Source of the DNA: Rhodamnia argentea
Taxonomy: Eukaryota > Streptophyta > Magnoliopsida > Myrtales > Myrtaceae
Length of the DNA stretch: 64,000 nucleotides
Assembly: GCF_020921035.1 (NCBI RefSeq)
Contig: NC_063158.1
Span: forward strand, 25,778,178 to 25,842,177
Reading direction: 5' to 3'
Below are positions 57,354-64,000 of this stretch, piece after piece. The notes below the pieces were generated by a model, which was not told the DNA's origin, made no database searches, and saw nothing but the letters and a program-made list of their open reading frames with translations. The position numbers and the translations under genes are program-made. Positions within the stretch are counted from its first letter, which is position 1, and each line of letters begins with the position of its first letter.

Positions 57354-58092
57354 ATACGTTCGAAGATTCAAAATTTCTATGCCATGATTTTTTTTTTGGG
57401 AGATGCATTGGGTGTTAGATGCCTCTTCGATCTCACATCGCCATTTTCGAGTCATTGTATTGATAGATAAGTCTTGTCCAGTCTCAAACTAGTATGGCAA
57501 GTTACGAAGCCATGCCAACATGATTAGCTTGCGACAAAGCTAGAGTTTTGTGTGTTGGCATAGTGAGCTCATATGAGTCACTTACATTGGTTTAGATAAG
57601 TTAGTCACGGTAGAGATGTGGGTTCTTATCTGTCAAACATATTTCTAGTTTCACCTTACCCACGAATATGTGACATGTTACACCAGCATATAACTCTTGT
57701 GCAACATGAAACTAGCACAATGCATATTAAAGCTGCATGGAACAATATGAATTGCGGTTATAGAGGACAATATCACGTTGGCAGCAATGCATTCTTGCAA
57801 ACGCCGCCAATAAACCTTTTTATACTTTGGTCATCTCTTAATGGTTTAAGCTTTGAATTCAATGCACTATCGTTACAGTAGTTCGTACTCGCTCGATTAT
57901 GAAAGCTTGCACCTTTCCAAGTAAAACTTTTTAGTAAATTCTTGTTGTTCTTTTCCTTTTGTCATTTAACCTGGAAAATGATAAAAAGATAGAGACCTAT
58001 CGATTCACTAGGAAAAATTACTTTCATGTGGCATTGTCTCAATTGAGGAGTTATAGAAAAAAAATCTTTGTGTAAATGTGGATCATAGGAGG
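57354..58092. other. Spacer between TRIM and solo LTR
   Basis: No coding similarity was recognised. It may be more of the gypsy element, too decayed to read. Confidence 0.35.
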
Positions 58093-61010
58093 TGTCGTGA
58101 TCTAAAATCAGGCTAATGAATTATCGGATTAATTAAATTAACTAACCTAATTCAAACTCTCCCAAATCCTCTTGAATCGCAATTTAAGTTTAATTCATAC
58201 AAAACTTCTTCAATTGAAGTCACCACTAATCGTTTTTGGTTGGTCGATTAGAAACCTAAATAAAATAGTGGGAGAACTATTTTATTTCTACGAACAAGAT
58301 AAAATGACTCCAGAGATTTGGTTACATTAATTTAGAAAAATTAATGCCCTTTCGGTATTAAATTTAATGAAACATCCCTTTTGATTGATGATGTGAATAA
58401 GATGATTTTTGTTCTTAGAAAAAATGTGACATGGATGTCCATATGGTATGTGAAAAATGAGTGAAATTTGTGTTTTCCGGATATAAATCAAATAGATAAA
58501 AGATTGAACCAAAATAAATAAATATGCCCATAATATACCTTAACATCCGATTTTTCTGATTAATTTGCATCATACCCAAAGATTAGAGTCAAAGGGGAAT
58601 TTTATCCGCAACATACTCTTAGATTCGAGTCGGTAGGCGGATATGAGCTAAAATAACATCATCCCATTCTATGAAGGGTAGATTACGGAATTCTATACTA
58701 AATTATCATCCCATTCCATAAGAATATAGTTAGAGTATGTAATTTATTTTCCAAAGGGTCTAGACACATAGGAGCATATATTATGGGCATGTTTATTTAT
58801 GATTGTGCAAACCTTGTAGTAAAATAATTAAATAAAACAAACATGACCAGACAAGAAATAAAGGTCAACTAGACAAGAAGCAAAAACAACCAGCCTTATT
58901 CAAATTTTTTAAAATATGAAGGGGTGGCTGAAAATCCTATGTGGGTCAACTTTCCCTATCCAAAGTCCAATATTAAATTCGAGAAAATTATCATTTAGGA
59001 TTTGCAAAGTATTTCAATTAATTCTAAAAAAAAATAAGATATTTATCCAATCCAATTAAGTCATTATCCATGACATAAAAAATCCACGAGATAAGAAAAA
59101 TCAACCAATTTGATAGACATGAGATAGTTGTCGAGAGCAAATGATTATCCATGATAAATCAAATATTATCCAAGTCAATTAATTCTCAAAAAATTAGATA
59201 TTATCCAATTCAGCACAATCCTTATCCATAACAACAAGATATTATCAAATAATAAAAGAATAAGATAATCCAACCAACACAAAATAGAATTCAAAGCAAG
59301 GATTATCCACCATATGTAAATTTAGGCGAAGAGGAGTGAATGTGTGCCGAAAATCAAATTTTCACAGAAATTCTTATCTTTTCCAGTTCGCTTAGTTTAA
59401 TCTTAAAATTGTTTAAGAAATTTTTGAGAAAACAAATTTTCCAATCAATTTCCATCAATTCTCAAAAAATTCATTCAAAGTCGTCCAATTCCACAATCAA
59501 ATTAAACTTACTAAACAAAAATGAAAATTTTATGCGATAAATAGCAATTTTCAGTTTTGACATAAAGGTGATAGAAAAGGCTTGAGTTTTCCAATTTTAA
59601 TTGCAAATCAATATGTGTTCATCAAGGTACTGAAACATACATGCAAGTTGTCAATTAAATAAGCACGAATTGCAATAAAAAAGTAGTGAAAAATTACCTT
59701 TTTCCAAGCCAAATTCCAGTACGCACACTTGCTGGAAATTCACCCAAAAAAACCCATTTTTGAGCTTGATTCGCCGCAGAAATGTCCCGAATGATCTAAC
59801 ACAAGTAGTAATAAGGTTAAAACTTCAAATTATAGTAAAACAGGGGCTGTTCGACCTCAAACCGGGGATGAACAGTGGCACAAAGGAGGATAGTAAGGGA
59901 GTTTTGGTGGCTTCGGCGGAAACGGCGAGCTATTTGAAGCGCGGCTGACCTTAAACGGGCTGAGATGGACCACGATTGGAGAGGACAGTGGCATTTGAGC
60001 CTCGAGCAACACTAGAGAAGGAGTAGATCTCTTGGTGAGGGAGTTGGCCGAGAATGGTGTCTCGGTCACACCTAAAACGGGGAGGATTGTCTCGACCGGC
60101 GAGGGAGACAATCAAACTCCTTAAAACTTCTCAAAGTTCTCAATTTTTTTGCTCTTTGAATGCCGAAAATTTGATATGTGCTCAATGAAAATGCCAAATG
60201 AATTAACCCTAGGCCTAAGAGTGTTTATATAGAGCTTAATCTATTAATCCTAGTAGGAGTAGGATTTATTTTGGACCATTGGATTAATAATCCAAGCTAG
60301 GGTAGGATTAAATATGAGCCATTAGATCTTAGGTGTCCAAAACCATTCAACCTCTAGCTAGGGTAGGACTCCCAATTTAAATAAATTCTAAATTAATTTA
60401 AGTTTTGAAGAGTCATATTCCCCTACAACTCTATGAACTTTGGCCAAGTGAATGTGATGTGATGGTGGCCAAAATTGACATGTCCTTGTGGGCTTATGGT
60501 ACAATCCCGGTCTCAATTCGGGCTCTAATTAATTAAAGGCCTCACATATTTAAGAGAGCTAAAATGAGCTAATTTGAATTTGAAAATAGGGTCCAAGCTC
60601 CATTAGAATTCGGCACACCCATGTCCATGCCTTGGACGAATTTTCTCAATCAATTTAAAAGCTTGCCGCATATTTTTGGGCCCAAATTAAGGTTTTTTTG
60701 AATAAAAGCCTTTCTAATTTAAATAAGCTCTAATGGCCTAATTTGAGCTCAAAATAAGGTCCAAATGGCCTTAATAAATTTTGGCACCCTCTTGTAACCT
60801 TAGTAAAAAATTTCAAACTAAGTCTAGTCCACTCGCTCATCAAATTAAGTTGAATTGCTTTCCCGTTGGCCTTAGTGCATGATAACGTATGAGTGACAGA
60901 AAATAAATGTGCTATGCATAAGAAATTAATTTTTGGTGAGTATTAAAGCTAATTCTCATTTTTATGTAAAAAATAATGATTTAAGAAAAATCAAAATTTA
61001 GGTGTCAACT
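58093..61010 (-). mobile_element. Probable solo LTR (about 2.9 kb), same family as 29105-30741
   Basis: On the minus strand it starts TTGACACCTAAATTTTG (first two bases altered from the usual TG) and ends TTTTAGATCACGACA. The opening and end match the plus-strand LTR at 29105-30741 (TTGACAACTAAATTTTG, TTTTTAGGTCGAGGTCA). A TATA box (CTATATAAAC, 60223-60232, minus) lies in a context like that of the other copy. Flanking 5-mers GGAGG and GAAGG differ by one base, a possible decayed target duplication. No primer-binding site follows. Open frames inside, for example 60111-59857 minus, are not recognised proteins. Confidence 0.55.
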
Positions 61011-63329
61011 GAAGGTAGAGAGAGTATCGAAATTTCCTATCTCTTGGAGTAGCAGTTCTTTTTCCCTTCCAACACCTTTTGTGTTAATAGCATAAGGCCA
61101 ATTATATGCCTCAACTTACCGAGCTTTTTACGGTGGATTAAATCCCGAGTAACACCACAGTGGGTGTCGTTAGCTTTAGCTTTCCTCGTGTCTTTGATGA
61201 GAGTGAACTTAAGTGAGATCACAAAAACTCAGTGTTATTGTCCTTAAAATTCATGAATATTAGCCTAAATAACATGATGTGCAGGGGAATTTCACTCCCC
61301 CGTATGTAGATGATGGCATCATCGATATAGTTGGCTTCGGAGATGTCTAGGATGGACTTTTGCCACTTGCCCCCAAAAGGCCACTGGACTCATCTTGCTC
61401 GAGCTAAATCCGAAATGTTTTATTTCATCTACTATTCAGCCTCAAAGTTTTTGATCAACTGTTGTAGAGCTTCCCATATTCTAGGATAAAAAATATTTTA
61501 AAAAATGCAACAAAAGCTCATACAAGGTCGGAAGTAGGAGGGCGGGAGGAGAAATTTCTATTAGGAGAGGAAAATCCGGCCTTGTTTATTACATATGGAA
61601 ACCATATTGGATGCATTTGCAAGGTCAATTTTTTTACCTTCGTTCTATGGAAAATCACGAAATTCATTTTGAGCTCTTTAGTTGTCCTAACTCATGCCTT
61701 TTGGTGTAAAGAATCCTCTGTTGCGAGTTTCACAATGGAGTAGATGATCACCCTACATGAAGATTCATGAGGAGCACTGGAAGCGACCACTGTCAACTAA
61801 CATTGACACCGTGGAAGTGGAAATTTCTCACTTCCGCCAAGTCAAAGTGGCTGCCACTCATGGGATGTCTCTTTGGCTATATCGGCAAAGTTCATGTACA
61901 AACGATAGTTGAGTTTATGGCAAAGACATGGGATGTATCGCTCATGGAGAGGGGTAAGTGAAACTGCTCCTTGTGATAATAGTGCATGCACCTCACTAAC
62001 TTTGACTTTCTCTTCTTGCATCATATAACCAAAAGAAAAGTTTACCTGGTAATTTTCACATATCCAAAATTTATCCAAGGCCATGTACCAGTGCTGGTGC
62101 CGGCGCTTTGTCTATTAAAACGCATCGGACCAAACATTAGTAGTTGAACATAACTATAAAAAAATCGCACAGAGAGATTATGTTAATGCAATATGGATAA
62201 ACAGAAGTCAGCATCCCAACGAACATAATAAATAGGCATATAGCTAGTATGATCATTTGCGTAGAAAAACCCTAGAAAATCTCGATATACTCTCCTTTTG
62301 ATCATTCCTTGAAATAGAAGTAACATTCTACTAGGAAAATCATTGGTTGCGTAACGTCTTGTGTCCCCAAAGGATAACGGCCCTCGAATAGCTTGGCCCA
62401 ATCTCATAGCTTCTTGCTGAAAGTCGATCAGTTGTTTGATCAAACTCCCTCTCGTCCCGCCAATCATATGTATCTTGGAATACGAAATACTAAGACATGC
62501 AAACTAAAACTATAAAACACATTGAACTAAATATGAAAGCAAAATCGGAAGCTTCAGAGTGTGAGAGAGAGATAGAGAGGTTACCTTCGATGTCACACGA
62601 GAGAGGGAGCGATGGCGAGTTGAGTTGAGGAGAGGGAACCCACAGAAGCTCAAAAGAGGAATGGAGGAGAGGAAGTGGAAATTAGGGTTTTCCTTTCCAA
62701 ATCCACAATCCTTTGGAGCATCGACCAATTATGCCTACGTAATGTGAGACATATATACATTGCCCTACAAAGCTAGCGCCCACATAAAGTTCGAAACTAA
62801 GAAGGCCCACCTCTCTTTTCTTTGTTTTCTGTTTTGTTGGTTCAGTCTTTATTTTTCTCCCATGAACTTTTTTAGAGTAATTGATTCTGATTTTGTAGTG
62901 TCACAAGCCGACTCTTGAGGGTTGATCCGCCTAAGCCAAGTCTTCTCTTAATGTTTCACTCGGATCGTGTAGAGAGAGGAGAGTTCAAGAGAGAGATTCC
63001 GGAAGGAATGCTTTTGTTATTCTTTTTCGTAGGTGATCAAATGAGAAGGAGGACGCCTCTTTATGTAGTAGAGGGCATCGGATTACAACTGTTAATCTCT
63101 ATTCCATCCAATGGCTAAGATCGCGTCTCCCATCTACCTAACCACCGATAATAAATAGGAAGTTTCTAGGGAGAGGGACAATTACAATATCGTCCACCCC
63201 CGAGAATGTTCTAAAGAGAACCCTAGGAAACCCTCAATTGCCAAGACACAACAAGTCTTGGAGGTCTTCTCAACTATACGATTGACCGGTTGGGCTGCCA
63301 AAACATCGATCTGTCACATTCTCCCCATT
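61011..63329. other. Spacer with unassigned open frames
   Basis: Minus-strand frames at 62467-62183 (MIGGTRGSLIKQLIDFQQ...) and 62084-61842 (MALDKFWICENYQ..., followed by a GTAAAC donor-like site) could be exons of a spliced gene. I recognise no family and the joins are speculative, so no CDS is called. The remaining sequence is repeat-like. Confidence 0.3.
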
Positions 63330-63740
63330 TACATGAGGCTATCGTGGCCACGGCGAGGCCGGCCTTGCCTAAATCTAGGCAAAACGGCCTCGCTGGACCA
63401 TCATGCCCATGGGTGAGGTCGCTAGACGAGGGTCAAAACGCCCTTGCTGGCCATAGTGAAACAAAAAGTAAAGAAGGAAAAGAAAAGAAAAGAAAAAACT
63501 AAAGGAAAATGAAAATAAAAGGAATGAATAATTAATTCATAAAATTATTAATAATTTTCGCGTCAACGTTGGCCATGCTAATATAGGAGGGGTGGGGTCG
63601 ACATGAAATTCGTTGAAGTGGCTCAATTGGCAAAATGTGAAAATATTTAGAGCCTAATTGATACAATTTAAAGTTTTAGAACTGAATTAAGCAAGTATAA
63701 TAGGTTTATGATTTTTTTTAGTAATTTTTCATGTGCTAAG
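63330..63740. mobile_element. Partial copy (right half) of the 426-bp inverted-repeat family
   Basis: The right arm words (GGCTCAATTGGCAAAATGTG, GAGCCTAATTGATACAATTT, AGTATAATAGGTTTATG) match the right arms of the elements ending at 35666 and 40916. A GC-rich stretch (GGCCACGGCGAGGCCGGCC) and an A-rich stretch precede it, as in the cores of those copies. The left arm is not found, so it is truncated or rearranged. Confidence 0.5.
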
Positions 63741-64000
63741 ATTTTACTTATGTGGCATTACCATGTCATGAATTAAGTTTACAGGGGCCTAGACTCGGCC
63801 CAATCTGCCGCTGGCCCATGACCCGCTACGGACAAGGGAGTAGGACACGAAATCCGCGGAGCGACCAATGGCGCGTGGCCAACACGTGGTGTCCAGCTCT
63901 CCGATCACGTGAACTTTTTTGACCCGTTCAAATCAGACATTTCTCTTGGTCGGGTCTAAATCAAACATTCACCTGCGAGAAATAATTTTAATTAATTTTC

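Noticed and set aside
61842-62728. Minus-strand frames as exons of a spliced gene
   Set aside because: Splice joins are possible in more than one frame and no product resembles a known family; calling a CDS would be guesswork.

Overview
The window is nuclear DNA of a flowering plant, most likely a woody eudicot. The evidence is spliced genes of plant-only families (PPR proteins, a GRAS regulator, a CASP-like protein, an X8 callose-binding-type protein), AT-rich introns and spacers, and many nested transposable elements. Several repeats with AT-rich inverted arms and very GC-rich cores remind me of Eucalyptus/Myrtales genomes, but that is an impression and not a demonstrated placement.

Layout. 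1-5 kb holds the last exon of a RABA5-type Rab GTPase, two small NB-ARC resistance-gene fragments in opposite orientations, and a complete three-exon Yippee-like gene. 6.5-10.5 kb holds a four-exon TK1-type thymidine kinase whose 2.8-kb first intron contains a whole PPR gene on the same strand. 11.7-18.5 kb is repeats: a non-autonomous hAT element with an 8-bp target duplication, a 5'-truncated LINE, microsatellites and two copies of an inverted-repeat element. 21.9-23.6 kb is a PAT1-subfamily GRAS gene. 24.4-26.4 kb (minus) is a DYW-class PPR gene broken by one single-base frameshift. 27.8-37.2 kb is mostly repeats plus one small gene of unknown function at 34 kb.

38.4-39.3 kb is a three-exon secreted X8-domain gene with a solo LTR inside intron 2. 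40.5-43.7 kb holds a 426-bp inverted-repeat element and, 16 bp away from its target-site duplication, a decayed hAT transposon with transposase remnants. 45.3-46.6 kb is a three-exon CASP-like membrane protein gene. 48.4-49.6 kb (minus) is an F-box gene with two frameshifts. From 50 kb to the end there is almost only transposon debris: a TIR element with a GC-rich core, a Ty3/gypsy gag remnant split by a solo LTR and by a complete 676-bp TRIM element, a 2.9-kb solo LTR and a partial inverted-repeat element.

The genes do not form a pathway. Points worth following are the PPR gene inside the thymidine kinase intron, the set of inverted-repeat elements that carry GC-rich cores, and the stacked insertions whose boundaries can be read to the base (hAT, hAT MITE, TRIM, intronic solo LTR). 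Exon limits were derived by hand from splice sites, reading frame and family similarity; no alignments or transcript data were available.
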